Position numbers and translations under genes: made by a program
Source of the DNA: Leptolyngbya sp. PLA1
Lineage (GTDB): Bacteria > Planctomycetota > Phycisphaerae > Phycisphaerales > UBA1924
Direction: 5' to 3'
Length of the DNA: 64,000 bases
Assembly (NCBI GenBank): GCA_021405315.1
Contig: QWIH01000020.1
Span: 17,336 to 81,335, forward strand
Shown here: positions 9,141 to 19,018 of the stretch, piece after piece
Layout: each line of letters starts with the position of its first letter
How positions within the stretch are numbered: the first letter of the stretch is position 1
Notes under the pieces: generated by a model
The model's database searches: none
What the model was told of the DNA's origin: nothing
What the model saw: the letters and a program-made list of their open reading frames with translations, nothing else

Positions 9141-9994
9141 GAGCCCGCGCCCTCGCGGGCGGCCCGGTGAATGCGGGCGACCCTTGCGAGCAGCGCGGGA
9201 ACGATCTCCAGCGGCAGCATGGTGCTCGCGTCGCTCATCGCGGCCCGAGGGTCGGGGTGGGTTTCGAGGAAGAGAGCGTGCACGCCGGCGGCGGTGGCGG
9301 CGGCGGCGAGGAGCGGCGCGCGGTCGGGCCGGCCCCCGGTGGTCTCCCCCGCGCCGGGCAGCTGCGTGGAGTGGGTCACGTCGAAGCAGACGGGCGGGCT
9401 GCCGCCCTCGGCCTTCAAATCCATCATGTCCCCGAGGCCGAGGAAGTCGTTGATGAGGCGGCCGTAGCCGAAGGTGGTGCCGCGCTCCGTGAGCATCACG
9501 TTGGCGCAGCCCGACTCCGCGAGCTTGCGGACAGGGCCGGACATCTCGTGAGGCGAGAGGAACTGGCCCTTCTTGACGTTGACTCCCCGGCCCCGGGCGG
9601 CGGCGGCCTCGCCGGCGGCGCAGAGCAGGTCCGTCTGACGGCAGAGGAACGCGGGGATCTGGAGGAGATCGATGCATCCCGCGGCGGGGGAGGCGTGCGC
9701 GGGCTCGTGGATGTCCGTGGTGACCGGGACGCCCAGGGACTCCCCGATCTTCGCGATCCACTCGAGGCCCCGCTTCAGGCCCGGCCCGCGCGCGGACCGG
9801 ATGGACGACCGGTTGGCCTTGTCGAAGGATGCCTTGAAGACATAGGACAGTCCGCTCTGCTCGCAGGCATCGCGGACCCGCCGGCCGATGGCAAGCCCCA
9901 TCTCGGGGGACTCGAGCACGCAGGGCCCCGCGATGACCGCCAGGGGCCTTCCCGCACCGATGGAGACTTGTCCGACCTTGCACTCTCGGGGCAT
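9137..9994 (-). CDS. kdsA: 3-deoxy-8-phosphooctulonate synthase (KDO-8-phosphate synthase)
   Basis: The enzyme condenses arabinose-5-phosphate with phosphoenolpyruvate to make KDO-8-phosphate for the lipopolysaccharide core. The 285-residue length is that of KdsA (284 in E. coli). Conserved blocks are IAGPCVLES (about residues 20-28), FKASFDKANRSS, TDIHEPAHA, LLQIPAFLCRQTDLL and NVKKGQFLSPHEM. The Asn in NVKKG and the Cys in AGPCV affect metal dependence in this family. The ATG at 9994 gives the standard N-terminus; the frame stays open upstream but that part overlaps the divergent ABC gene. Its presence supports an outer membrane with KDO-containing LPS. Confidence 0.94.
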   Translation of the reverse strand: MPRECKVGQVSIGAGRPLAVIAGPCVLESPEMGLAIGRRVRDACEQSGLSYVFKASFDKANRSSIRSARGPGLKRGLEWIAKIGESLGVPVTTDIHEPAHASPAAGCIDLLQIPAFLCRQTDLLCAAGEAAAARGRGVNVKKGQFLSPHEMSGPVRKLAESGCANVMLTERGTTFGYGRLINDFLGLGDMMDLKAEGGSPPVCFDVTHSTQLPGAGETTGGRPDRAPLLAAAATAAGVHALFLETHPDPRAAMSDASTMLPLEIVPALLARVARIHRAAREGAGS

Positions 9995-10070
9995 GGGCAA
10001 GCGTAGCCGGACGACCGTGCGCGCCCCCGGCGCGCACCACGCCCCGCCCCGCTGTACGATCCACCCCCGG

Positions 10071-10919
10071 ATGATCGAGTGGAACGCGGTCAGCAAGTCC
10101 TTCGGCACGGTGCGGGCGCTCCGGGACTTTTCGCTGCGCATCGGGCAGGGCGAGGTCTTCGGGCTCCTCGGGCCGAACGGCGCGGGAAAGAGCACCGCGA
10201 TCGGCGTCTGCCTTGGTCTCGTGCGGCCCGACAGCGGCACCATCGCCATCGCGGGGATGGGCTCACCCGACGACCCCCGCACGAGGCGTTCCATCGGCGC
10301 GGCCCCGCAGGCCATCGCCCTCTACGACGAGCTCTCCGGACGCGAGAACCTGCGCTACTTCGGAAGATTGCATGGCTTGGGGGGCTCGACGCTCACGCGG
10401 AGGGTCGATCAGGTGCTGGACGAGGTGGGGCTGCTCCCGCGCGCCAAGGACCGCGTGCTCGGGTACTCGGGCGGCATGAAGCGAAGGCTCAACCTCGCCG
10501 CGGCGATCGTGCATGACCCGCCCATCCTGCTGCTGGACGAGCCGACGGCGGGCGTGGACCCGCAGAGCCGCAACAACATCCTCGACATGTGCAAGGCGCT
10601 GTCCCAGCGCGGGAAGACGATCGTCTACACGACGCACTACATGGAGGAGGCCGCCCGACTCTGCACCCGGGTGGGCATCATCGACCATGGAGCGCTCCTC
10701 GCCACGGGAACGGTGGCGCACCTCATCGCGGAGCACGGCGGGGAGAGCGTGGTCACCATCACCCGCACCGACGGCACGGAGACGCGCGTCGCAACGCCCG
10801 ACCCCGTCCGGCACGCGGCGGGGCTCATCGGGGATGCGACCGTGCAGGGCCTCCGCATCGACCGCGCGGACCTGGAGAGCGTGTTCCTCAACCTCACCGG
10901 AAGGAGCCTGCGGGACTGA
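10071..10919 (+). CDS. ABC transporter ATP-binding protein (ABC-2 exporter, DrrA/CcmA type)
   Basis: This 282-residue ATPase has Walker A GPNGAGKS (residues 34-41), signature YSGGMKRRL, Walker B ILLLDEPTAG and the H-loop TTHYMEEA. The C-terminal region, after the nucleotide-binding domain, matches exporters of the drug/lipid/polysaccharide ABC-2 class. The stop overlaps the permease ATG by 1 nt (TGATG), so the two form a coupled pair. TACGAT (10055-10060) lies 10 nt before the ATG. The exported compound is unknown. Confidence 0.9.
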   Translation: MIEWNAVSKSFGTVRALRDFSLRIGQGEVFGLLGPNGAGKSTAIGVCLGLVRPDSGTIAIAGMGSPDDPRTRRSIGAAPQAIALYDELSGRENLRYFGRLHGLGGSTLTRRVDQVLDEVGLLPRAKDRVLGYSGGMKRRLNLAAAIVHDPPILLLDEPTAGVDPQSRNNILDMCKALSQRGKTIVYTTHYMEEAARLCTRVGIIDHGALLATGTVAHLIAEHGGESVVTITRTDGTETRVATPDPVRHAAGLIGDATVQGLRIDRADLESVFLNLTGRSLRD

Positions 10920-12247
10920 TGCCGGCCATCCTCGCCATCGCGGTCAACGACCTCCGCCTCCTGGCACGCGACAAGGCGGCGCTCTTCTTCACGCTCTTTT
11001 TTCCGCTCGGGCTTGCGGTGTTCTTCGGCGCGATCTTCGGCGGGGGCGGGGGCGGCTCCAAGCTCGACGTGGCGCTCGTGCTCGAGGAGGACGGGCCCAA
11101 GGCCCGGGCGTTCGCAGAGGCCCTGTCGGCGGACAGCTCGCTGGATGTCGTCCGACAGACCGACGCGGGCACGCCCCTGACCCGCGACGAGGGCGAGACG
11201 CTGGTCCGCAAGGGTGCGGTCAGCGCGTGCGTCGTCGTCCCCAAGGGCTTCGGCGGGGGGATTGAATCCATCTTCGCGGGGGGCGGGATCAAGCTGGAGG
11301 GGTACGTGGCCCCCGGCCGCGGGGCGGAAGCCGGGCTGCTCACCGGGAAGCTGAACGAGCTGGCATTTCGACAGATGGCCTCCGGGCTTTCCGACCCGGC
11401 GGAGATGACGGGCATGCTGGACAGGGCGAGGTCCAGCCTCGGGGGCGACGACTCGATCCCCGATGAGAACCGGCGACTTCTGACGGACATGTTCGACCGA
11501 ATCGGCGAGGTGAACAAGACCTTCGGGGGCCTCAATCCCGGCGCCGCCGGCGGAGGCGATTCCGCCGGATCGGGCGGCTGGATGCCGGTGCAGGTCTCGC
11601 TCACCGAACTGAAGGATGAGTCCGACCGGCCCCGCAGCTCATGGGAGGTGTCGTTCCCGCAGGGCGTCGTGTGGGCGCTCATGGGGTGCGTGACGGGCTT
11701 TGGAGTGTCCATGTCGGGCGAGCGCAGCCGCGGAACGCTGCTGAGGCTGTCGGTCGCGCCCATCTCGCGCGGGCAACTGCTGCTGGGGAAGGCGGCGGCG
11801 TGCTTCTTCGCGTGCCTCGCGGTGCAGGCGCTGCTGATCGCGCTGGCCGCGGGGGTGTTCGGCGGGCTGATGGGCCAGTTCAGAGTGGGGAACCCCCTCA
11901 TGCTCGCCGCCGCGATGATGGTATCGGCGATCGGGTTTACGGGCCTGATGATGCTGCTGGCCGGGCTGACGCGGACCGAGGGCGGCGCCTCCGGGCTTGG
12001 GCGGGGTCTCATCATCGTGCTGGCCATGATCGGCGGGGGCTCGATCCCTCTGTTCCTGCTCCCGGGCTGGGTGCAGACCGTGAGCAGCATCAGCCCGTTC
12101 AAGTGGGCGACGATCTCCATCGAGGGGGCGATCTGGAGGGGCTTCACATGGGCGGACTGCGCCCTGCCCTTCGGGGTGCTGCTGGGCTGCGGCGTGCTGG
12201 GCTTTGCGATCGGGGCCAGCGCCCTCAAGCCCGCGGAGCGTGCCTAG
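10919..12247 (+). CDS. ABC-2 type transporter permease
   Basis: The 442-residue membrane partner of the preceding ATPase has one N-terminal helix (about residues 18-38, FFTLFFPLGLAVFFGAIFG). An extracytoplasmic domain of about 200 residues follows, and then about five C-terminal helices (residues 235-435). This is the layout of ABC-2 permeases such as YbhS/YhgE. GERSRGTLLRLSVAPISRG is the conserved coupling motif of the family. The stop codon TAG (12245-12247) overlaps the TAG of the convergent transporter gene on the other strand. Substrate unknown. Confidence 0.88.
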   Translation: MPAILAIAVNDLRLLARDKAALFFTLFFPLGLAVFFGAIFGGGGGGSKLDVALVLEEDGPKARAFAEALSADSSLDVVRQTDAGTPLTRDEGETLVRKGAVSACVVVPKGFGGGIESIFAGGGIKLEGYVAPGRGAEAGLLTGKLNELAFRQMASGLSDPAEMTGMLDRARSSLGGDDSIPDENRRLLTDMFDRIGEVNKTFGGLNPGAAGGGDSAGSGGWMPVQVSLTELKDESDRPRSSWEVSFPQGVVWALMGCVTGFGVSMSGERSRGTLLRLSVAPISRGQLLLGKAAACFFACLAVQALLIALAAGVFGGLMGQFRVGNPLMLAAAMMVSAIGFTGLMMLLAGLTRTEGGASGLGRGLIIVLAMIGGGSIPLFLLPGWVQTVSSISPFKWATISIEGAIWRGFTWADCALPFGVLLGCGVLGFAIGASALKPAERA

Positions 12248-13002
12248 GCCTGTTCCGCCTTCACGGGCTCCATGCCCAGCCAGTGGCGGATCAGGCCATG
12301 GCCGAGGTAGATGACGGGGGTGATGGCGATCGCGAGGACGAACTTCAGCGTGTAGCCCGTGAGCGCGATGGGCAGGACCCGGGCCAGCGGTACGATCTCG
12401 TCCGCGGGGGCGCCCGTGAGCTTTCGGCCCACGTGGAAGGCGAGCAGGGTCACCACCACACTATCGATGAACTGCGAGATGACGGTCGAACCGGTGGCCC
12501 GGAGCCAGATGAGCCTCCCGCCGGTGAGTCGCTTCAGGACTCCAAAGACCGCGATGTCGGACATCTGCCCGGCGAGATAGGCGAAGAGCGACGCGACGTA
12601 CATGACCTTGGCCGGACCGAACATCCCGTTGAAGACATCGGGCTTCACGTTGAAGGGGGCATCCAGGTAGGGCATGGCCTGCGAGACGTTGATGACGAGG
12701 AAGACGAACATCGCCATCGCAAAGCCGATGAAGGTGACGCGCCGGGCGCCCTTGGCTCCGTAGTACTCGTTGATGAGGTCGGTGAGGAGAAAGGTGACGG
12801 GGAAGGTGAGCATGCCGCAGGTGTGCTCGATGGCGCTGATCTCTCCCACCCAGGGGAGCGTCACACTGAAGCCCAGCGGGATGCGGAAGAGCTTGATCCC
12901 CACGATGTCAGCGATGATGAGGCTGGCGCAGAAGAACGCCGCAAGCCACACGTAGAGCTTCTGCGGGGTGGACAGGTCGGCGGGGTGCTGGCGCTGACTC
13001 AT
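12244..13002 (-). CDS. queuosine-precursor transporter, YhhQ/DUF165 family
   Basis: The 252-residue protein has about six membrane helices and family blocks CASLIIADIVGIKLF, PVTFLLTDLINEYYGAKGARR and GSTVISQFIDSVVV. These are the hallmark of the YhhQ (QPTR, DUF165) family. Members import 7-cyano-7-deazaguanine or a related queuosine precursor for tRNA modification. ATG 13002 gives the normal cytoplasmic N-terminus; the open frame further upstream runs antisense to the next gene. It is convergent with the ABC permease, sharing stop-codon bases. Confidence 0.87.
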   Translation of the reverse strand: MSQRQHPADLSTPQKLYVWLAAFFCASLIIADIVGIKLFRIPLGFSVTLPWVGEISAIEHTCGMLTFPVTFLLTDLINEYYGAKGARRVTFIGFAMAMFVFLVINVSQAMPYLDAPFNVKPDVFNGMFGPAKVMYVASLFAYLAGQMSDIAVFGVLKRLTGGRLIWLRATGSTVISQFIDSVVVTLLAFHVGRKLTGAPADEIVPLARVLPIALTGYTLKFVLAIAITPVIYLGHGLIRHWLGMEPVKAEQA

Positions 13003-13065
13003 GATGGCCAGTGTACCGGCGCCACGCCGACTTGAACGGCGCGCAACCCGGCCAACGATCCGCCG

Positions 13066-14178
13066 ATGGGCATGCTTCCCGCGTACCTCCCCTGGACCGT
13101 GCTCTCCCTCATCGCCCTGGACGTGCTGCTGGCGGTGTGGTTGCTCAGGCGAGACCCGGGGCTGGGCACCCCACGTTGCCGCCGGTGCTGGTACGACATG
13201 TCCGGCGCGAGCGGCACCCGCTGCCCGGAGTGCGGGATGGATCACCCGGCACCGAGCGACCTGGGCCGCCGGCGCCTGCGATGGGGCCGCTGTCTGCTCG
13301 CGCTCCTGCCGCTGCCACTGCTGCTGCTGATGGCGCTGCGGGTTGGTGCCTTTCCGACGCTGTACTACGCGGTGATGCCCACCTGGCAGCGCGTGGGCTC
13401 GCGCGAGGTCTCCGGGCACTCCGTCACGCACTACCGCGCGAGGAACCCGGCCATTCCGGAGGAGCGAGTGGTGGTGCGCGGCCGGCTCAACTACGAGGTG
13501 GTCGACCGGCGTGTGTGGGCGGGCGTTGCGGCGGGAGGCTCTCCTCGGAGCGTGGGCACGCAGCCCTACCTCGGCGACGGCACGAAGGACTGCACTGGCG
13601 ATGGAGAACCGGACCTCATCATCGAGGGGTTCAGCGGCGGGGCGCACTGCTGCACGACGTACGCGGTGCTGCAACTGGGCGAGAGGGCACGCGCGCTGGG
13701 CGTGATCGAGGCGGGGAACGCCGCGTACTGGCGCGAGACCGCGACCCCGGGGGTGCTGGAGATGCTCGGCGCCGACTACACGTTCGACTACTGGCTCGTG
13801 CCCCACGTAGAGTCGCCGGCGCCGACGGTCGTGCTGAGGTGGGACGGCTCCCGGTTCGCCCTCTACACCCCATCCATGGCACAGCCGGCTCCGGACGAGG
13901 CCGCGTTCGCGGCGCTCGTAACGAGACTCGGCTCGCTCCCCGCCCGCGCGGACTTTTCCGGGCGCACCATCCCACCTCCTGAACTGTGGCGGGCCATGCT
14001 CGATCTCGCGTACGCGGGGCATGAGCCGCTGGCGTGGAGGCTCAGCGAAGCGGCGTGGAATCCGTCCTGGGGGGACCGCGCCGCGTTTGAGGCCGAGATG
14101 CGGGCCCAGTGGGCGAACAGCCCGTTCAGAGCGATGGTCGAGGCGTGGGGGAAGGCCGTCAAGCCCGCGGGCGGCTAG
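13066..14178 (+). CDS. zinc-ribbon membrane protein, planctomycete type, function unknown
   Basis: This 370-residue protein has a membrane helix (about residues 7-26) and then a zinc ribbon CRRCWYDMSG...CPECGMD (about residues 40-65). A second helix (about residues 75-100) leads to an extracytoplasmic part of about 270 residues. The CxxC...CPECG ribbon between two helices is common in membrane proteins of Planctomycetes. The large outer part (VGTQPYLGDGTKDCTGDGEPDLIIE) has an FG-GAP-like feel but no motif I can name. Start choices are ATG 13066 or ATG 13072. It converges with nnrD with a 4-nt overlap. Confidence 0.65.
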   Translation: MGMLPAYLPWTVLSLIALDVLLAVWLLRRDPGLGTPRCRRCWYDMSGASGTRCPECGMDHPAPSDLGRRRLRWGRCLLALLPLPLLLLMALRVGAFPTLYYAVMPTWQRVGSREVSGHSVTHYRARNPAIPEERVVVRGRLNYEVVDRRVWAGVAAGGSPRSVGTQPYLGDGTKDCTGDGEPDLIIEGFSGGAHCCTTYAVLQLGERARALGVIEAGNAAYWRETATPGVLEMLGADYTFDYWLVPHVESPAPTVVLRWDGSRFALYTPSMAQPAPDEAAFAALVTRLGSLPARADFSGRTIPPPELWRAMLDLAYAGHEPLAWRLSEAAWNPSWGDRAAFEAEMRAQWANSPFRAMVEAWGKAVKPAGG

Positions 14179-15101
14179 CCTGGATTCCGCATCGCTTCCA
14201 AGGCGCCGGGCACCTGCTCTGCAAGTTCCTGCGCCAGGAGTCCCGCCTGGGCGCCGTGCTCGCTCGCCCAGCGTTCGCCGGCGACGGCGTGGGCCTCCAC
14301 ACCGATTCGTGCAGCGTCAAAGAGGCTGAGCTTCGGCATGGGCCCGCACGCGTATTGGGCAACGAGGCCGGCGACAACTCCGGCGAGCACGTCGCCGGTG
14401 CCGGCGGTGGCGAGGCATGGGTGGCCTCGGGCACAGGTCCATGTGCGGATGCCGTCGGAGACCACCGTGCCCGCGCCTTTCAGGACGCAGACGCACCCGA
14501 GCCGCCTCGCGAGCTCCGCCGCGGCGTGCGGCCTCTGGGCCGGGTCGGTGGGATCCTGGCTGATGCGAAGAGCCGCGCCGATGCGGCGGAACTCGCCCGG
14601 GTGGGGCGTCAGGATCGCGGGAGCATGGAAGTCCCGGAAGAGGTCGGGGAGCACCGCGAGATTGTTGATCGCATCGGCATCGACAACGACGGGCACGCCA
14701 TCCTGCTGCACGGCGCGGAGTGAGAGCGCACGCTCGACGTCGCCCTCGCCCAGTCCCGGGCCGATGACTGCGGCGGAAGCGCCCGCCAGCATGCTGTCCA
14801 GCACCTGAGGCGCCGCTCCGGGATCGAGCGAACCGCCGCCGGTCTGGGGGATCCCCACGCCCGTGGCACTCGGGCAGACGGTGAGTCCGGCCGGGAGGAG
14901 GTCGGCGGGCATGACGAGCTTCGCGAGCCCGGCGCCGGCCCGGAGCGCGCCCAACGCCGCGAGCGCGGGGGCTCCGACCATGGCGCGTCCGCCCGCGTGA
15001 GAGCCCCCGACCACCACCACGGTGCCGAAGGTGCCCTTGTGCCCGTGCGGGGGCCTGGGCGGGAGGAGGGGGAGCGGCGGGCGAGGGTCCGCGTCGTTCA
15101 C
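14175..15101 (-). CDS. nnrD: ADP-dependent (S)-NAD(P)H-hydrate dehydratase
   Basis: The enzyme repairs hydrated NAD(P)H in an ADP-dependent reaction. The protein of about 308 residues is the stand-alone C-terminal (carbohydrate-kinase-like) half of the YjeF/Nnr family. Motifs are GHKGTFGTVVVVGGS, VIGPGLGEG, VVDADAINNL, ILTPHPGEFRR, VLKGAGTVV and the nucleotide/anion-hole TAGTGDVLAG. The epimerase half (NnrE) is absent and must be encoded elsewhere. Start is uncertain: GTG 15101 follows the upstream stop by 7 nt, while GTG 15119 and TTG 15125 would overlap it. All give an extra Pro-rich N-terminus. Confidence 0.9.
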   Translation of the reverse strand: MNDADPRPPLPLLPPRPPHGHKGTFGTVVVVGGSHAGGRAMVGAPALAALGALRAGAGLAKLVMPADLLPAGLTVCPSATGVGIPQTGGGSLDPGAAPQVLDSMLAGASAAVIGPGLGEGDVERALSLRAVQQDGVPVVVDADAINNLAVLPDLFRDFHAPAILTPHPGEFRRIGAALRISQDPTDPAQRPHAAAELARRLGCVCVLKGAGTVVSDGIRTWTCARGHPCLATAGTGDVLAGVVAGLVAQYACGPMPKLSLFDAARIGVEAHAVAGERWASEHGAQAGLLAQELAEQVPGALEAMRNPG

Positions 15102-15108
15102 AGCGCGC

Positions 15109-16596
15109 TCACTTGACACTCTCAACCTTGATCTTGAGGCGGCCCATCGCGCCGGCGACGCTCACCATGCCGCTGGTGAGGTCGCCCTCCGCGAGGGCGG
15201 ATGTGCCGAGCGTGATGTGCGTCGCGTCGAAGGGCGTGGAGGCCGGGAGCGTGGCGTCAAGGTCAACCCATCGGGGCGCCCCGTCGATGGTGAGCAGGGC
15301 CTGCGCCCACATGTGGTAGCCGAAGATCTGCTTGGCGCCGGCGAAGCCGTCGGCGTACACCAGCCCGCTGACGACCCGGGCGGGGATGCCGTCGGCCCTC
15401 AGGACCGCGGCGAGCAGCACGCCGTGCTCGGAGCAGTCGCCGGTTCGCTCGCGGGCGACCTCCGAGGCCGACGCGAAGCCGACGTTGAGGTTCTTCTTGT
15501 TGATGTGCAGGTGCACGAATCGGCGGAGCATCTCGGCACGCTTTGCCTTGTCATCACCCACGGCCTGGAGGGCCAGCGCCGCGAGACGCTTCACCTGCTC
15601 GTCGTTCGAGTCGCACATCGTGGTCGCGGCGAGATAGGCGGGGTCCTTCGCGTCGGCCTCGGGTGCGGGGTCGAAGGCGTCCGCACGGATGGTGAGCCTG
15701 AGCGTGGTCGCGTCGATCTTCTCCACGCGCTGCGCGCCCGTCGCCGGCACCTCGGGGAGCGGCCCCTCGGGGACGCTCAGCACGAGCACCGCGTGCTTCA
15801 CGCCCCGCGGATTGTCGATCGGCTTGTCCGGGTAGATGAACGTGCTGGTCATCACCTCCGGAGAGGGCGCTTCGCCCTCCGCGATCGCCTCCTCCCGCGT
15901 CGAGCGCGTCATCGTCACCGACAGGCCACCCACGAGCGTGCGGCTCTTCACCAGTTCCCCTTCCGCATCCAGGTACTCCGTGGACTTTGCCCCGGGCATC
16001 ACGCTCATCTCGACCATCGTCTTCACGACGTCCAGTTCGCGCCCTCCCACGGTGAGCTTCTCGGGCTCGAAGCCGGTGCGTACGGCGGTCACCACCGTCG
16101 GCCCGTTGGAGGGGTCCATCGTTCGAACCGTGATCTCCTTCGCGCCCGACTTGTACCGCTGCTGCACGTACCGTTCCGCGGCGGCGGGGGCCAGCCAGGT
16201 GCCCTCGGGATTCGGGAGCGTGCGCTCCGTGGTCTCGCCCTCCTGCGTGGACCTCAGCTTGATTCCTTCAGGCGTGAAGGTGTACTCGGTGACGATCTCG
16301 TTCTTGCCGAGCTTCTGGACGGCCTTCATCGAGATGGGCTTTCCGTCCTTGCCCTCGACGAACTCGGACTCGATGGTGATGGAGAGCCCCGCGCCGCCCC
16401 GCGCCAGGGAAAAGTGCGTCTTGGACGTCGTCGTGATGGTCGCGTCGGTCTCGAGCTCAAGGGTGTGCATCCACCCGGCCTTGCCGCCCATCATCTCGAC
16501 GATGTACCAGCGATCTCCGGCCTGCGCCAAGGCCGCGAGGGGCGCGAGCACGTACAGCAGGATCGCGGCGGCAAGACCTCGGTGAAGCGTCAGCAT
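15109..16596 (-). CDS. secreted transglutaminase-like protein
   Basis: The 495-residue protein starts at ATG 16596 with a signal peptide (LAAAILLYVLAPLAALAQA). A long beta-rich region (about residues 25-300) precedes a transglutaminase-core domain. The catalytic triad is visible: Cys388 in RTGDCSEHG, His in YHMWAQA and Asp in WVDLDATLP. The frame is open upstream, but that part overlaps the tail of the DUF255 gene region and lacks a signal. TACGCT at 16649-16644 is a possible -10 box. The domain may act as a protease or a cross-linking enzyme; a bacterial substrate is unknown. Confidence 0.85.
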   Translation of the reverse strand: MLTLHRGLAAAILLYVLAPLAALAQAGDRWYIVEMMGGKAGWMHTLELETDATITTTSKTHFSLARGGAGLSITIESEFVEGKDGKPISMKAVQKLGKNEIVTEYTFTPEGIKLRSTQEGETTERTLPNPEGTWLAPAAAERYVQQRYKSGAKEITVRTMDPSNGPTVVTAVRTGFEPEKLTVGGRELDVVKTMVEMSVMPGAKSTEYLDAEGELVKSRTLVGGLSVTMTRSTREEAIAEGEAPSPEVMTSTFIYPDKPIDNPRGVKHAVLVLSVPEGPLPEVPATGAQRVEKIDATTLRLTIRADAFDPAPEADAKDPAYLAATTMCDSNDEQVKRLAALALQAVGDDKAKRAEMLRRFVHLHINKKNLNVGFASASEVARERTGDCSEHGVLLAAVLRADGIPARVVSGLVYADGFAGAKQIFGYHMWAQALLTIDGAPRWVDLDATLPASTPFDATHITLGTSALAEGDLTSGMVSVAGAMGRLKIKVESVK

Positions 16597-16697
16597 GGGG
16601 GCCTCCGGCGCCGGGCCCGCGACCGGCGCGGGCTGGGCCGAAAAGCGTAGGGGCCCCCTCCCCCGACCGCCCCCGGGACCGCCCTCCGCTTCCGCCC

Positions 16698-18977
16698 TCA
16701 CGCGGGGTCGAGCGCGATGTCCAGCTCGACCACAGCGGGTTTGCGGCACTCGCGGTCGGTGCAGGCCTGGTACGCGACCGTGAGCAGCGGGCGACCAGTC
16801 CACGCGCCCTCCCGCTCGAGCACGACCTTGAGTTCGACCAGCCCCTCGTGCACGAGCACGCGCGCGTCGCCCTCGCCCAGGGGCGTGCCCTTCGGGTAGT
16901 CCGCGAAGGCCCGCAGGCCGGTACCTCCCACGACGCCGACCCGCAGCGGGTAGAGCGCCCTGGCGGCGGGTGTCTCACCGGCATCCGCCGCGGCGATGTG
17001 CCAGCCCGGGGCGATGCGGATGGCAAGGTTGAGCAGCGCGGGCCCCTCCGCGGGGATGGTCACCCGGTCGGTGTCGGCGAGAACTTCGACATGGGCGACG
17101 TCCGCCCGTGCCACGGCATCGTCGGAGTCGAACTCGCCGGGGTCGATCTCCGCGGCGAGAAGCAGCCGAAGGAGCGCACGCACGCTGTTCACCGAGCCCG
17201 ATGGGCTCTCGGTGATCGCCTCGCTGACACCGGAGATCGCGGCGATGGCCGCGGCGGAATGGGTCTTGTCCCCGGTCGCCTCCCGCAGGTCGAGCAGCGC
17301 GTGGAGCATGAGCGAGACGCCCGAGGGGCAGGCACCGTCGTGGGTCGACCGCCCGCGGACGAAAAGGTCCGCGCGGCCGGAGGGGGCGTCGTGCAGCACG
17401 CCGGCGTGATCGGAGAACTCTCGCAAGGCCCGGGCCACGAGCGAACGGGCCGTCACCAGCCAGTCGGGCGAGAGCCCGCGGAGCGCGACGAACGCGGAGA
17501 TGACCGCGCCGTAATCCTCGAGCACGCCCGGGACCGACGCGCGTCCGGCACGCTCGCAGCGGGCGAGCAGGCCGTCCGGGGAGATCATGCGGTCGCGGAC
17601 GAACTCCGCAGCGCGGACCGCGGCGCTGGCGAATCGTGGCTCGTTGAGGTCCTCCGCCGCGGACATGAGCGCCGCGATCATCATGCCGTTCCAGCAGGCG
17701 ATGACCTTGTCGTCGGTGCGGGGCTGGGGCCTGGCGCCCCGGCGTGCGAGCAGCGCGCGATTGATCCGAGCCAGGTCCTCCGCCACCGCGGCCTCGGACC
17801 TGCGGAGGCCCGACGCGAGGTGTTCGGGCCGATCGGCGAGCCTCAGGACCCAGGCGGGCGCATCGCCCGGATGATGCGGGTCGCGGAAGTTCGCGGGACC
17901 GTCGAGCCCGTACGCCGCACGGGCGAGCGGCGCATCGCCCTCGCCCACGGCCTCGGCCACCTCCGCGGGTGTCCAGAGGTAGTTGAGCCCCTCGCGGCCT
18001 CCCACCTCCGCGTCGATGGCGGAGAGGAAGGCGCCCCGGGCGTTGGTCATGTCCCGCAGGACGCACTCGGCGGTCCGTCTCGCGATATGGGCATAGAACG
18101 GGTCGGTGTAGAGCTTGGCGGCCCGCGCGTACACGCGGAGGAGCTGCGCCTGGTCGTAGAGCATCTTCTCGAAGTGGGGCACGGTCCATGTGCCGTCCAC
18201 GCAGTATCGATGGAACCCGCCCCCCACCTGGTCGTGCAATCCACCCACCGCCATGCGGTCGAGCGTCCTGCGGAGGGCGAAGTCGACGGCGTCCGCGGTG
18301 GAGTCATCGCCCGCGCGCACCCGCACGTCGAGCAGAAACTCCAGATACACCGCCTGTGGGAACTTTGGCGCCGCGCCGAACCCGCCCTCGGCCTTGTCGA
18401 AGGTGCGGAGCAGGCTCGACACCGCGTCAGCGACCTGCTTCTGGCCCAGCTCCGCGGCGCGTGCGGGGCGTGCGAGATGCTCCTCGACGGCCCGGGCGAC
18501 TTCTTCCGCCTGCTTCATCACCCCGTCGCGCTGGATGCGCCACGCGCCGGACATCGCCAGCAGCACCTGCGAGAACGTCGACATCCCGGGGCGGGGTTCC
18601 TTGGGGAAGTACGTCCCCGCCATGAACGGCCGCAGGCGCGCCGGCTCGAGAAAGACCGACATGGGCCAACCTCCGCGGCCCGTGAGCATCACCGTCGCCG
18701 CCATGTACAGGTCGTCGACCTCCGGGTGCTCCTCGCGGTCGAGTTTGATGCACACGAAGCGCTCGTTCATGAGCGCGGCGGTCTCCGGATCCTCGAAGGA
18801 CTCCCGCTCCATCACGTGGCACCAGTAGCACGTGGAGTAGCCGATGGACAGAAAGATCGGGACGTCGCGGCGGCGGGCCTCGGCGAACGCGTCCTCGCCC
18901 CAGGGCCACCAGTCCACCGGGTTGTGCGCGTGCTGCAGCAGGTAGGGGCTGGTCGAGCCTTGAAGGCGGTTTGCCAT
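16698..18977 (-). CDS. thioredoxin domain-containing protein, DUF255/YyaL (SPATA20) family
   Basis: The 759-residue protein has the usual size of the family. The N-terminal thioredoxin-like domain starts at [21 protein letters not shown] and carries the CxxC at residues 50-53 (STCYWCHVM). The (alpha/alpha)6-like body includes [21 protein letters not shown] and [14 protein letters not shown]. About 150 extra residues at the C-terminus (after residue 600) are beta-rich and contain a Cys pair ([11 protein letters not shown]). The molecular role of the family is not settled. TACAGT (18988-18983) lies 5 nt before the ATG, suggesting a leaderless message. Confidence 0.87.
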   Translation of the reverse strand: MANRLQGSTSPYLLQHAHNPVDWWPWGEDAFAEARRRDVPIFLSIGYSTCYWCHVMERESFEDPETAALMNERFVCIKLDREEHPEVDDLYMAATVMLTGRGGWPMSVFLEPARLRPFMAGTYFPKEPRPGMSTFSQVLLAMSGAWRIQRDGVMKQAEEVARAVEEHLARPARAAELGQKQVADAVSSLLRTFDKAEGGFGAAPKFPQAVYLEFLLDVRVRAGDDSTADAVDFALRRTLDRMAVGGLHDQVGGGFHRYCVDGTWTVPHFEKMLYDQAQLLRVYARAAKLYTDPFYAHIARRTAECVLRDMTNARGAFLSAIDAEVGGREGLNYLWTPAEVAEAVGEGDAPLARAAYGLDGPANFRDPHHPGDAPAWVLRLADRPEHLASGLRRSEAAVAEDLARINRALLARRGARPQPRTDDKVIACWNGMMIAALMSAAEDLNEPRFASAAVRAAEFVRDRMISPDGLLARCERAGRASVPGVLEDYGAVISAFVALRGLSPDWLVTARSLVARALREFSDHAGVLHDAPSGRADLFVRGRSTHDGACPSGVSLMLHALLDLREATGDKTHSAAAIAAISGVSEAITESPSGSVNSVRALLRLLLAAEIDPGEFDSDDAVARADVAHVEVLADTDRVTIPAEGPALLNLAIRIAPGWHIAAADAGETPAARALYPLRVGVVGGTGLRAFADYPKGTPLGEGDARVLVHEGLVELKVVLEREGAWTGRPLLTVAYQACTDRECRKPAVVELDIALDPA

Positions 18978-19018
18978 GCGCGACTGTACGTCCGGCTGGG
19001 CACGGGCCCCCGTCAGGC

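Noticed and set aside
9141..10064. Upstream ATG extension of the TatD gene to 574 codons
   Set aside because: The added part is kdsA read in another frame; GTG at 9140 with GTGA overlap gives a normal TatD N-terminus.
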